NCBI GenBank assembly: GCA_047633175.1
Contig: JBLIEQ010000014.1
Span: 43,674 to 107,673, forward strand
Length of the DNA stretch: 64,000 nt
Source of the DNA: Motiliproteus sp047633175
GTDB lineage: Bacteria; Pseudomonadota; Gammaproteobacteria; Pseudomonadales; Balneatricaceae
Direction of reading: 5' to 3'
Shown one piece after another: positions 53,398-62,646 of the stretch. The position numbers and the translations under genes were made by a program. The notes beneath the pieces were generated by a model. That model ran no database searches and was not told the DNA's origin. It was given only the letters and a program-made list of their open reading frames with translations. Each line of letters starts with the position of its first letter. The stretch's first letter is position 1.

Positions 53398-55328
53398 TGG
53401 TGGCCTACGCGGTCATAACCGTATTACTGCTGAGCCTGAGCGGCCATGGTGTTGCCCGGGAACTCAAAGAAACGCCACTGCTGGCCTCAAAGGTGAGCGC
53501 AGGGACCCTCGCGCCGATCGCGCAGCGGCTACCGGACACACCCTACCTGGATCGATTCGCCGATGCTGAGCAGCAACCCGGTGTACCAGGCGGTAGCATC
53601 AGCCTGCTGATGGGAAAATCTAAAGATATCAGACAGATGGTGGTGTACGGTTATGCCCGGCTAGTCGGATTTACCAGCGCCCTGGAGTTGGAGGCCGACC
53701 TGCTGCTCAAATACGAGGTACAGGAGGGGCGTATCTTTACCTTCCACCTGCGCCCGGGCCACCGCTGGTCAGATGGACACCTCTTTACCAGCGAAGATTT
53801 CCGCTACTACTGGGAAGATGTCATCAACAACCCTCAACTGTATCCCTTTGGCCCCCCCAGAGCGTTGCAGGTGGAGGGCAAGCTGCCCAAATTTGAAGTC
53901 CTCGATAAGCATACCCTGCGCTACAGTTGGGAGCAGCCCAATCCAGACTTCCTGCTCAGCCTAGCCGGCCCCAGCCCACTGTATATCTATCGTCCGGCGC
54001 ATTACATGAAGCAATTCCACGCCGGCTTTGCCGATCCCAAGACTCTAGAGATGCTGGTTAAAGAGGCTAACACCAAGCAAAAAGTCTGGTCGGCACTGCA
54101 TCAGCGTAAAGATCATCAATACAAGTCAGACAACCCGGAGTTACCCACGCTGCAACCCTGGATGCCAATGACGGCGCCACCGGCTGAACGGTTCCAATTT
54201 GTGCGTAACCCCTACTACCACCGCATCGATTCCCAGGGCTATCAACTACCCTATCTGGACGAGGTGCTCATCAATGTGGCCAGCAGCCGTCTGGTAGCGG
54301 CCAAGACCGGCTCGGGCGAATCCGACCTCCAGGGTCGCTATCTGAACATGAGCAACTACACCTTTCTCCATGAAAATGCAGAGCGTAATCAGGTCGATGT
54401 TCACCTGTGGCGAACCACGCGCGGTTCGCAGCTGGCGCTTTATCCCAACCTGAATGCGAAAGATCCGGTGTGGCGCGCGCTGTTCCGACAGGCCGATTTC
54501 CGCCGGGCGCTGTCACTGGCGGTCAACCGCCATGAGATTAATCAGGTCATCTACTTTGGCCTGGCACTTGAAGGCGCCGACAGCCTGCTGCCGGAATCGC
54601 CGCTGTACAAGCCCAGCTACCGCAACCTCTGGGCCGACTACAACCCCGCAGAGGCCAATCGAATGCTGGACGCTCTGGGCCTGACCCGGCGTGATGAGAG
54701 CGGGGTCAGGCTACTCGCCGATGGCCGGCCGATGGAACTGGTCATCCAATCGGCCGGCGAGAGCACCGAGGAGACCGATATTCTGGAGCTGATCCGCGAT
54801 AGCTGGATGGAAATCGGCTTCAAGATTCACACTAAGACGACCGACCGCGAGGTGTTCCGTAACCGGGTATATTCAGGCGATGCACTGATGTCGGTCTGGA
54901 CCGGGCTGCCCAACGCCATCCCCTCTGCGAGCATGAGTCCGGCCCAGCTGGCACCCACGTCACAACAGCAACTGCAATGGTCACAATGGGGCAAGTATTA
55001 TGAGACCGGCATCGGCGAGGCGCCCGATCTGCCTGCTGCCCGACAACTGCTGGCGCTCAATCAACAATGGCGCGGGGCGACCGAGCACCGGCAGCGTTAT
55101 GCAATCTGGCAGCAGATGCTCGAGCTCTATTCCAATAATGTCTTCAGTATCGGCACCGTGGCCCGGGCGCTGCAACCCATCGTCGTACGCCGCAATCTGC
55201 GCAATGTGCCCACCGAAGGCTTATGGAACTGGGAACCCAACGCCTACTTCGGGGTCTACCGGCTCGACCGGCTATGGCTTGATCAGAGTGCGGCAGCAAC
55301 GGCCGCGCTGACAGCAGGGGAACACTGA
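53394..55328 (+). CDS. Periplasmic solute-binding protein, family 5 (large)
   Basis: 644 residues with a signal peptide (about 1-20). Seen: VYGYARLVGFTSALELEADLL, the SBP_bac_5 block FTFHLRPGHRWSDGHLFTSED, and FRRALSLAVNRHEINQVIY. It is about 100 residues longer than DppA/OppA, like the large binding proteins of some opine and oligosaccharide importers of rhizobia. The substrate could be a peptide, an opine or a sugar conjugate. ATG 53394 overlaps the ATPase stop, and its TGA overlaps the next ATG (TGATG). Confidence 0.9.
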   Translation: MMVAYAVITVLLLSLSGHGVARELKETPLLASKVSAGTLAPIAQRLPDTPYLDRFADAEQQPGVPGGSISLLMGKSKDIRQMVVYGYARLVGFTSALELEADLLLKYEVQEGRIFTFHLRPGHRWSDGHLFTSEDFRYYWEDVINNPQLYPFGPPRALQVEGKLPKFEVLDKHTLRYSWEQPNPDFLLSLAGPSPLYIYRPAHYMKQFHAGFADPKTLEMLVKEANTKQKVWSALHQRKDHQYKSDNPELPTLQPWMPMTAPPAERFQFVRNPYYHRIDSQGYQLPYLDEVLINVASSRLVAAKTGSGESDLQGRYLNMSNYTFLHENAERNQVDVHLWRTTRGSQLALYPNLNAKDPVWRALFRQADFRRALSLAVNRHEINQVIYFGLALEGADSLLPESPLYKPSYRNLWADYNPAEANRMLDALGLTRRDESGVRLLADGRPMELVIQSAGESTEETDILELIRDSWMEIGFKIHTKTTDREVFRNRVYSGDALMSVWTGLPNAIPSASMSPAQLAPTSQQQLQWSQWGKYYETGIGEAPDLPAARQLLALNQQWRGATEHRQRYAIWQQMLELYSNNVFSIGTVARALQPIVVRRNLRNVPTEGLWNWEPNAYFGVYRLDRLWLDQSAAATAALTAGEH

Positions 55329-56323
55329 TGGCACGTTATATCCTTAACCGTGTACTGCTGATGATCCCGACTCTGATACTGATCAGTTTTATTATCTTCG
55401 TCATCATCCAACTCCCCCCCGGTGACTATCTCGAGAGCTATATTTCCGAACTGCAAAGCCAGGGGGAGACTGTAGACCTGCTACAGATCGAGATGCTGCG
55501 CCAACGCTACGGCCTCGACGAACCCTTTTTGATCCAATATTTCACCTGGTCAACCGGCATGCTTCACGGAGACTTCGGCTACTCCTTTGAATACGGCCTG
55601 CCGGTCAACGAGGTGGTCGGCGACCGACTGTTCCTGACCATGGTCATCTCGATCTTAACCATCATGTTCACCTGGATCGTCGCCTTTCCAATCGGAATGT
55701 ACTCGGCCACCCATAAGTACAGCTGGAGCGATTATAGCCTGACTTTTCTCGGTTTTATGGGATTGGCGACACCCAACTTCCTGCTCGCACTGGTGATGCT
55801 GTACTTTGCCAATGTCACCTTCGGCACCTCCATCGGCGGGCTGATGGCCGCCGAGTACGTCAACCAACCCTGGAGCTGGGATAAGCTGATGTCGGTGCTC
55901 GAACATCTGTGGATTCCGGTGGTGGTGATCGGCACCTCCGGTACGGCGGGGATGATCCGACGTCTGCGAGCCAACCTGCTCGACGAACTGCACAAACCCT
56001 ATGTCGTGACAGCGCGGGCCAAAGGCGTGCCCCCGTTCCGGCTGCTGGTTAAATATCCGCTCCGAGTCTCGCTCAACTTCTTTGTCTCCGATATCGGTAA
56101 TATGCTGCCCAGCATCATCTCCGGTGCCGAGATCGTCGCGGTGGTGATGTCGCTGCCGACCACAGGCCCCATCCTGATTGCAGCGCTGCAGAGTCAGGAT
56201 ATGTATCTGGCGGGATCCTTCCTGATGTTCCTGGCTATTTTGACAGTGGTCGGGGTACTGATATCCGATCTGGCACTGGCACTACTCGACCCCAGGATTC
56301 GCTTGTACGGGAAACCAGGCTGA
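55328..56323 (+). CDS. ABC importer permease, DppB-like
   Basis: 331 residues with six helices. Seen: the RYILNRVLLMIPTLILISF opening and the EAA-loop region RARAKGV equivalent (VVTARAKGVPPFRLLVKYPL) needed to contact the ATPase. First permease of the dimer. Its TGA at 56321-56323 overlaps the ATG of the 30-codon mini-ORF. Confidence 0.93.
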   Translation: MARYILNRVLLMIPTLILISFIIFVIIQLPPGDYLESYISELQSQGETVDLLQIEMLRQRYGLDEPFLIQYFTWSTGMLHGDFGYSFEYGLPVNEVVGDRLFLTMVISILTIMFTWIVAFPIGMYSATHKYSWSDYSLTFLGFMGLATPNFLLALVMLYFANVTFGTSIGGLMAAEYVNQPWSWDKLMSVLEHLWIPVVVIGTSGTAGMIRRLRANLLDELHKPYVVTARAKGVPPFRLLVKYPLRVSLNFFVSDIGNMLPSIISGAEIVAVVMSLPTTGPILIAALQSQDMYLAGSFLMFLAILTVVGVLISDLALALLDPRIRLYGKPG

Positions 56324-56415
56324 TGCCAGATAATATGACTGCTCGGGCGTTGCGAGAACTGCGAGAACTGCGAGAACGATTTATGATCGGCCGTTTGTAC
56401 AGGAAGCCAAACTGA
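56323..56415 (+). CDS. 30-codon chimeric mini-ORF at a permease junction
   Basis: Starts at ATG 56323 (TGATG overlap with the DppB-like stop) and ends at TGA 56413-56415 (TGATG overlap with the DppC-like ATG). Its N terminus MPDNMTARALRE resembles the DppC-like start MPDNLTGQVLRE, and its C terminus RLYRKPN resembles the DppB-like end RLYGKPG. Inside is a 9-bp repeat, TGCGAGAAC three times (56351-56377), giving REL repeats. It arose by tandem duplication of the gene junction and keeps the stop-start coupling unbroken. Whether the peptide is made or just keeps ribosomes moving is unknown. Confidence 0.7.
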   Translation: MPDNMTARALRELRELRERFMIGRLYRKPN

Positions 56416-57584
56416 TGCCTGATAATCTGACCGGCCAGGTTTTAAGGGAACACTGGGTTAATAAGCGTCCGTTCGATCCTCAGAGTATCGCGGCAATCTC
56501 TCCAGAGCAGGAGAAATACTATTTCGCCTCCCAGTGGCAACTGATCTGGTGGCGTTTCAAGCGCCACCGTCTGGCACTGATCTGCGGCATCTTCTTACTG
56601 CTGATGTATGCCTCGATCCTGATCAGCGAATTCATAGCGCCCTATGGACTCCCGACCCGGCATACCGATTTTATCTATTCACCGCCGCAGCCGGTGCATC
56701 TTGTCCATGAGGGTGAGTTTATCGGACCCTTTGTGTATGGCTGGAGCCATACGCTGAACATGACCAAACTGCTGCGCGAATACAGCGAAGAACCCAGCCA
56801 GGTCTATCCGCTGGAATTTTTCTGCACCGGGGATTCCTATCAGTTCTGGGGGCTGTGGCAGAGCGATCGCCATCTGTTTTGCGCGCCCGAGGGCGCGACC
56901 CTGTTTATTCTCGGCACTGACCGTCTCGGGCGCGACCTGCTGTCGCGTATTACCTATGGCGCCAGGATCTCGCTGACCATCGGCCTGATCGGCATCCTGG
57001 TCAGCTTTACCCTGGGGATAACCATCGGTGGACTGGCGGGTTACTACGGTGGCTGGGTCGATTCGGTGGTGCAGCGGCTCACCGAAGTGATCCAGTCGTT
57101 TCCGCAGCTACCGTTATGGATGGCGTTGTCGGCCATACTGCCGGTCACCTGGGGGCCACTGTGGGTATTCTTCGGCATCACCCTGATCCTGGCGCTACTC
57201 GACTGGACCGGACTGGCGCGAGCGGTCCGCTCCAAGCTGCTGTCACTACGTGAGGAGGACTACTGCCTGGCTGCACAGCTCATGGGGGCCAAGCCGCGCC
57301 GAATAATCGGTCGTCACCTGCTGCCAGGGCTGTTCAGCCATCTAATTGCCTCCGTTACGCTGTCGATACCGGCGATGATTCTGGGTGAAACGGCGTTGAG
57401 CTTTCTTGGATTAGGGCTCCGTCCGCCGATTACCAGCTGGGGGGTATTACTCAATGAAGCCCAGAACATTAACGTAGTGGCGATCTACCCCTGGCTGATG
57501 TTTCCGGTGCTGCCGGTCATCATCATCATTCTGGCGTTTAACTTCTTTGGCGATGGGCTGCGCGATGCAGCGGACCCTTATTGA
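56415..57584 (+). CDS. ABC importer permease, DppC-like with extended periplasmic loop
   Basis: 389 residues. Seen: a cytosolic N terminus, a first helix (about 50-72), a long loop of about 95 residues with two Cys (EFFCTGDSY, LFCAPEG), the FILGTDRLGRDLLSRITYG motif and the coupling loop LAAQLMGAKPRRIIGRHLLPGL. DppC proteins are usually about 300 residues; the extra length is the loop, as in YejE-like permeases. Last gene of the importer operon. Confidence 0.92.
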   Translation: MPDNLTGQVLREHWVNKRPFDPQSIAAISPEQEKYYFASQWQLIWWRFKRHRLALICGIFLLLMYASILISEFIAPYGLPTRHTDFIYSPPQPVHLVHEGEFIGPFVYGWSHTLNMTKLLREYSEEPSQVYPLEFFCTGDSYQFWGLWQSDRHLFCAPEGATLFILGTDRLGRDLLSRITYGARISLTIGLIGILVSFTLGITIGGLAGYYGGWVDSVVQRLTEVIQSFPQLPLWMALSAILPVTWGPLWVFFGITLILALLDWTGLARAVRSKLLSLREEDYCLAAQLMGAKPRRIIGRHLLPGLFSHLIASVTLSIPAMILGETALSFLGLGLRPPITSWGVLLNEAQNINVVAIYPWLMFPVLPVIIIILAFNFFGDGLRDAADPY

Positions 57585-57686
57585 TGAAAAGGGGTGTGTC
57601 GTTTTCTGTGGGTTAGGCTTCAGCCTGACGCAGTTCATAGGCTGGGATGCAATCCCAGCAGCTATTCCCAGCAGCACCCCTTTTCA
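57585..57686. repeat. Dispersed repeat, copy 3, flanked by 12-bp inverted repeats
   Basis: TGAAAAGGGGTG (57585-57596) and CACCCCTTTTCA (57675-57686) are perfect inverted repeats. Between them lie the shared core GGCTTCAGCCTGACG (57616-57630) and a dyad GCTGGGATGCAATCCCAGC (57641-57659). The unit begins one base after the permease stop and can fold as a large hairpin, so it could also act as a terminator. Confidence 0.85.
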
Positions 57687-57702
57687 CACGGCTCTCTAAA
57701 CA

Positions 57703-58566
57703 TTAAGCATCCGTCGTCAGCAGTCGAATTCCTTCGGCTTCGATCGTTATCTTGCGCTGTTTATAGAGGGCGCCGATCGCCATCTTGAATTTCTTCTTGC
57801 TGACGCCAAACAGTCGGGTGATCTGCTCGGGGCTGGAGCGGTCGGACAGGGCCAGAAAACCACCCTCATGCTCCAGCCGCTGTAAAATCTGCTCCGTTAG
57901 ATTACCGACCGGCGCATATCCGGGTTCTTCAAGCAGGAGATCGATCTTGCCGTCTTCGCGTTGCTGCTTGATAAAGCCATGCAACGGCTGCCCGTAGCGC
58001 AACGGTTGGAAGAGATCGGGATGGTGAATCAGGCCCCAGTGCGTCTGATTGATAATCGCCTTGTAACCCAGGTCGGTCCGTTCGGCGATCAGCAGTTCCA
58101 CCTTCTGGTGGCGACGGTAACGGGGTGGTTGCACGTCGAGATACTTATCCAGCTTAGTCGTTGCCGCCAGGCGGTTGGTGTTATCCAGATAGGCGCGGAC
58201 CAGATAACGCTTACCCTCTTCTGCAGGATGACGCTGTTCGCTGAAAGGCAATAACAGATCCTTGGGTAAGCCCCAATCCAGAAAGGCACCTACAGGGCTA
58301 AGCTCGGCGACCCTGAGGCAGCCGATTTGACCCACCATCAGTTTCGGGGTTTCGGTAGTAGCGATCAGTTGATCTTCTGAATCGAGATAGACGAATACCT
58401 CGACGAGGTCGCCATCCTGGCAATTATCAGGCACATAGCGTTGTGGTAACAGGATGGTGCCAAACACTCCCCCATCGAGGAACGCGCCCGGATCACGCCG
58501 GCGAAGAACCTGCAGTGTGTTTAGCTGACCGATGGCGATCACCGGAGTATCGACTGATTGAGGCAT
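57703..58566 (-). CDS. CvfB/YitL family S1-like RNA-binding protein
   Basis: 287 residues. Seen: two S1-like units (about 12-70 with GAFLDGGVFGTILLP, and about 80-140 with VGAFLDWGLPKDLLLPF), a third OB-like part around GLIHHPDLFQPLRYGQ, and a C-terminal winged helix with ITRLFGVSKKKFKMAIGALYKQ. Known: CvfB in Staphylococcus affects virulence gene expression, and YitL-type proteins are widespread RNA-binding proteins without clear function in Gram-negatives. Confidence 0.93.
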   Translation of the reverse strand: MPQSVDTPVIAIGQLNTLQVLRRRDPGAFLDGGVFGTILLPQRYVPDNCQDGDLVEVFVYLDSEDQLIATTETPKLMVGQIGCLRVAELSPVGAFLDWGLPKDLLLPFSEQRHPAEEGKRYLVRAYLDNTNRLAATTKLDKYLDVQPPRYRRHQKVELLIAERTDLGYKAIINQTHWGLIHHPDLFQPLRYGQPLHGFIKQQREDGKIDLLLEEPGYAPVGNLTEQILQRLEHEGGFLALSDRSSPEQITRLFGVSKKKFKMAIGALYKQRKITIEAEGIRLLTTDA

Positions 58567-58643
58567 AGCAGTTTCGAATCCACCAAAAAAAGAACGCAGT
58601 GTAACATGTCCCAGGAGGCTGGCCGAGAATAGCGCGCGGACTT

Positions 58644-61238
58644 CTAGTCGCCAGACTCCTGTAACTGGCCATGCTTTAGGGTGAGTACCCGATCAAAACC
58701 GGGCGCCAGATCGGCTCTTGCGGTGAGCATCACCAACCCCCGCCCCTGCTGCGCGCGAAAGATATTATCGAGCAAGCGTCGCTCAGCATCAGGATCGAGC
58801 CCCGACAACGCATCACTGAGTATCAGCACATCGGGCTGCTTAATAAGAGCGCGCGCCACCGCCAGCTTCTGCCGCTGCGCCAATGACATTCGGGAACCCG
58901 AGGTACCTACCTCAAATTCCAGTCCCACATGACGCACATCCTGCCCCAAGCCCAATTCATCGACAACGCGATAAATCAACTCTGTCACCCGCTCTTTAGC
59001 CAATGCCTTGCCATACACCAGACGTCCAAACAGCATATTATCCAGCAGACTCAGACCATGATCAAAACGCGTCACATCAAAAAAGTTGATCTCAAGCGCA
59101 GGAGAGGGGTCGGCAGAGATCCGTTTCGCCAGGGCAAAGCGGGCCTGGACAATGCGCTGCTGCATCGTGACATCGACCAACCCCAGACGATGCTGCGCAG
59201 GGCAGAGCCGAAACGTCAAGGCTATAAACTTAGAACAACTCACCTTGTCGCTAAAATCGAGCTTGTTTGCAGCAGTCTTTTTCAACAACTTCCGATACGC
59301 TGGCAGGTCCTCGGCACGGATAAAGCTAAACCGGTCAAACAGATCACTGTGCTCATCCACATCCGAAAACAGATCCACCATGATCTCGGTTAGCTTGCGA
59401 CCCATCACCACAAAGTCTTCAAACAGGCCCATCTCCCGCAGAAAATCCAGGGCGATGGGGCTGCTCGATTCATCCTCGATATTAACCTTGCCCGGGGTTG
59501 ACCCGAAAAGGATATTCTCAAAGACGGTCAGATTAGAGTTGTAGTGCTGCCACTCCAGAGGCTCCACCAGACCCTCAAACTCGGCTTCAGATAACTGCTG
59601 TTGAATAAGACAGCGGGCCTCCAGGACCTTGCCCACCAGATCGCTGCAGCAATCCTCTTTCAGCTGACCCGAAAGCCCTAGCTGAAAGAGTTCCAGCTCG
59701 AGATCGGCGCTGGTTATCGCCTCGTCTATCCGCTGCCGCAATGCCTCGGCGTCTTCTAATCCCAGTCGCTTAAAATCGATCCAGGTGCCCTCAGGATCAT
59801 CCTCACTGTTGCCTGACTGCTGCGCATAGCGTAATCGCTTATTGCGTCGTTGTTGTTGCCCTTCAGTCAGCGCATCCTCAGGTTGCATCCGGCGCCGCAG
59901 CGGGTAGAGTAAATTATCGCGGATAGTGCCACTGAACAGATGGATACCCGCAGAAACGTAAGCCAGATGCAGACCTATGGACGACTCTGGCAACCGGGAC
60001 ATGTCGGCACCGGCAAAGGTCAGGCTGCCCCGGGTCGGCGTTAACAAGCGTACCAGGAGTTCGCCCAGCTCTTCCCGGCCACTGCCCTCATAACCCACAA
60101 TCATCGTATGCTGGCGTGGGTCCAACTGTACGCTGAGCCGCTCCAACCGACTTCCGCTCTCGTCATTTTCATAACCGACCCGGTTAAACTGCCACCCCCC
60201 CTTGTCGAGATCCAGGCTCAGCTCAGGGAGATCCTGCAGTCCCGGGTCAAGCATCCCCTCGACCTGAAACATCTCTAGCACCTGGTCATACTTGATCCGC
60301 ACATCCTCTTTGGTCTCGTAATACTTGAGCAGCTCTTTCCAGGGCGCATTTAAATCTTTATAGGCGGCTAACACCGCCACCATAGCCCCGAGCGACAACT
60401 CGCCTTGAATCACGTAATAACCGCCGGCACTGTAGAAAAAAAAGGGCGTTATCTGCGCCAGAAAATTGTTAATGAATTTGATAAAGAATTTTTTCTTATA
60501 AATCTCAAAGCGGATTTCGAATATTGCGCCTAACCGTGAACTGGCCTTAGCCCGTTCAAAATGAGAGGTATCATTAACATGTATCTCCCGTATCCCGGCG
60601 ATGCTCTCACCGATCCGATCACTGAACTTACGCACCTCCAGGATCCGTTTTTTATTCAGTGCGTTTATCCGCCGTTGCAGCTTTGGAATCAGATACAGTT
60701 GAAAAGGATACAATGCCGTCGCCGCTAAACCGAGCATAGGATCCTGGTTAAAGATAAAAAACAGGTAGGTCAGCAGCATCCCCCCTTGAAAGGCCGGGAG
60801 TGCGAAGGCTTCGCCGACAAAGCCGCCGATACGTTCGGTTTCGGCGATGATCACCGGAATTACCTCGCCCTGCGACAGGTGTTTGAAACGCGGCAGCGGA
60901 AACCGCAACACCCGACAATAGAGTTCATAGCGTAGTCGCCGCAACATACGTTCGCCGAGCACCCCACGATAGACATTGAGCACGTATTTGATCGCGCCAT
61001 TGACCAAAACCAGGCCTAAAAATAGGCCACAGAGTACGAACAGGTAACGCACCTGATCCATCGGCCAGCCAAAGAGTTCGGTGGGAACATTAACCCCGCC
61101 GATGGCATTATTGATGATCAGCTTAGGGACTTCTAGCGAGTAATACACAAACGGGAACGAGAACAGCGTCAACAGCAGAATCAACAGCTGATCTTTTTTC
61201 GTATGCCGCAGAACAAAACGAAATATGGATGAATCCAT
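58644..61238 (-). CDS. ABC exporter-like membrane protein with degenerate (pseudo-ATPase) nucleotide-binding domain
   Basis: 864 residues from ATG 61238 (MDSSIFRFVLRH); 61286 is an alternative start. Seen: an exporter-type transmembrane domain of six helices (about 10-320). The following NBD is degenerate: Walker A reads GYEGSGREE (Lys and Ser/Thr lost, about 382-390), the signature is SRMSLAQRQ instead of LSGGQ, Walker B ends LILSDALSGLD (Glu replaced by Ala) and the H-loop reads MLTARAD with no His. About 300 residues are inserted between the Walker A and signature regions. They contain three segments that resemble the post-Q-loop motif: LFSGTIRDNLL, TVFENILFG and SLLDNMLFG. Hydrolysis is unlikely. 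Divergent from two glycosyltransferases. Confidence 0.85.
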   Translation of the reverse strand: MDSSIFRFVLRHTKKDQLLILLLTLFSFPFVYYSLEVPKLIINNAIGGVNVPTELFGWPMDQVRYLFVLCGLFLGLVLVNGAIKYVLNVYRGVLGERMLRRLRYELYCRVLRFPLPRFKHLSQGEVIPVIIAETERIGGFVGEAFALPAFQGGMLLTYLFFIFNQDPMLGLAATALYPFQLYLIPKLQRRINALNKKRILEVRKFSDRIGESIAGIREIHVNDTSHFERAKASSRLGAIFEIRFEIYKKKFFIKFINNFLAQITPFFFYSAGGYYVIQGELSLGAMVAVLAAYKDLNAPWKELLKYYETKEDVRIKYDQVLEMFQVEGMLDPGLQDLPELSLDLDKGGWQFNRVGYENDESGSRLERLSVQLDPRQHTMIVGYEGSGREELGELLVRLLTPTRGSLTFAGADMSRLPESSIGLHLAYVSAGIHLFSGTIRDNLLYPLRRRMQPEDALTEGQQQRRNKRLRYAQQSGNSEDDPEGTWIDFKRLGLEDAEALRQRIDEAITSADLELELFQLGLSGQLKEDCCSDLVGKVLEARCLIQQQLSEAEFEGLVEPLEWQHYNSNLTVFENILFGSTPGKVNIEDESSSPIALDFLREMGLFEDFVVMGRKLTEIMVDLFSDVDEHSDLFDRFSFIRAEDLPAYRKLLKKTAANKLDFSDKVSCSKFIALTFRLCPAQHRLGLVDVTMQQRIVQARFALAKRISADPSPALEINFFDVTRFDHGLSLLDNMLFGRLVYGKALAKERVTELIYRVVDELGLGQDVRHVGLEFEVGTSGSRMSLAQRQKLAVARALIKQPDVLILSDALSGLDPDAERRLLDNIFRAQQGRGLVMLTARADLAPGFDRVLTLKHGQLQESGD

Positions 61239-61401
61239 CAACTCTCGTACCTCTGTGGTTAACCGTTCTTTGCTGCAAGCAGCCAACCTGCCCGTTTGAA
61301 CTCAGTGCACGCGAACGACCGCCCCTGAACAGGCAGAAGCTTAGACCCGCGCGACGCTGTGTTATAGTCTACCGCCTTATTAACCCACAGGAGCACCCCA
61401 A

Positions 61402-62646
61402 TTGTCTGCCATAGTCGCACTGATTCTTAAGGGTTACCCGCGTTTATCAGAAACTTTTATCGCTCAGGAGATTCTTGAGCTGGAAAAACGCGGACTCCGG
61501 CTGTTAATTGTATCCCTGCGCCACCCGACCGATAGCGGCAGTCATCCGATTCATGCGGAGATCCAGGCACCGGTGCTCTATCTACCCGAATATCTGCATC
61601 AACAGCCTCTGCGCGTCTTCAAAGGGCTACTGAGCGCGATCAGACAACCCGGCTTTCCCCAAGCGCTACGCGGCTGGTTCCGCGACCTGCGCCGTGACCC
61701 CAGCCGTAGCCGGATCCGCCGCTTTGGTCAGGCTCTGGTGCTTAGCCGCGAATTGCCAGACAGTATTCGTCATCTCTACGCCCACTTTATCCACACCCCG
61801 GCGTCGGTCACCCGTTATTGCGCCCAGATTAACCAACTTCCCTGGAGCGCGTCGGCCCACGCCAAGGATATCTGGACCCTGCCCGACTGGGAGGCGCGCG
61901 AAAAACTCGACGACCTTGACTGGCTGGTGACCTGTACCCGCGCCAACAGCGAACATCTGAAAAATCTGAGCAGCTATCCAGAACGGGTCGAACTGGTTTA
62001 CCACGGCCTCGATTTTAGCCGTTTCCCGGCACCGGCTGAACCTTCGAACAGCGAACAGCCCGAATTTGACAGCCACCCGCGTCCGGTACGCTTGATCTCG
62101 GTCGGCCGCGCCGTAGAGAAGAAGGGCTACAACCACCTGCTCGATGCCCTGGCCCTGCTCCCCGCCGAACTCCGCTGGCAGTTTACCCATATCGGCGGCG
62201 GGCCGCTGCTCGACGACCTTAAAGCCCAGGCGCAGCGCCTGGGCCTGAGTCAGCGTATCCAGTGGCTGGGTGCCCTGCCCCAGCAGCAGGTGTTGGATCA
62301 GTATCGCCACTCCGACCTGTTCGTGCTGGCCAGTCAGATCACTAGCGACGGCGATCGCGACGGCCTGCCCAATGTGCTGATGGAAGCCCAGAGTCAGAAA
62401 CTTTGCTGTGTTGCGACTGACATCTCTGGAATCCCTGAACTGATCAATACGGGCCAAACCGGAATATTGGTACCGCAGCGAGATGTGGCTGCGCTCAGTC
62501 AAGCGTTAGAGCAGCTTATCACTCAGCCACAACTACGCCAGCAACTGGCTGAGGCCGGCTACGAACGGGTCACTCAGCAGTTTTCGGTAACCCGGGGAAT
62601 TGACAGGCTGATGGAAAAATTTGCTGATGTTACCGACCGCATCTGA
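61402..62646 (+). CDS. Glycosyltransferase family 4
   Basis: 414 residues from TTG 61402, with AGGAG about six bases upstream and no better start. Seen: ILKGYPRLSETFIAQEIL at the N terminus (acceptor domain), ISVGRAVEKKGYNHLLDAL at the start of the donor domain, and the GT4 donor-site pattern RDGLPNVLMEAQSQ with the second Glu, then TDISGIPELI. It transfers a sugar from a nucleotide sugar to an unknown glycan or lipid acceptor. Its 3' end overlaps the next gene by 20 bases. No wz-type polymerase, ligase or sugar-nucleotide synthesis gene is in the window. Confidence 0.9.
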   Translation: MSAIVALILKGYPRLSETFIAQEILELEKRGLRLLIVSLRHPTDSGSHPIHAEIQAPVLYLPEYLHQQPLRVFKGLLSAIRQPGFPQALRGWFRDLRRDPSRSRIRRFGQALVLSRELPDSIRHLYAHFIHTPASVTRYCAQINQLPWSASAHAKDIWTLPDWEAREKLDDLDWLVTCTRANSEHLKNLSSYPERVELVYHGLDFSRFPAPAEPSNSEQPEFDSHPRPVRLISVGRAVEKKGYNHLLDALALLPAELRWQFTHIGGGPLLDDLKAQAQRLGLSQRIQWLGALPQQQVLDQYRHSDLFVLASQITSDGDRDGLPNVLMEAQSQKLCCVATDISGIPELINTGQTGILVPQRDVAALSQALEQLITQPQLRQQLAEAGYERVTQQFSVTRGIDRLMEKFADVTDRI

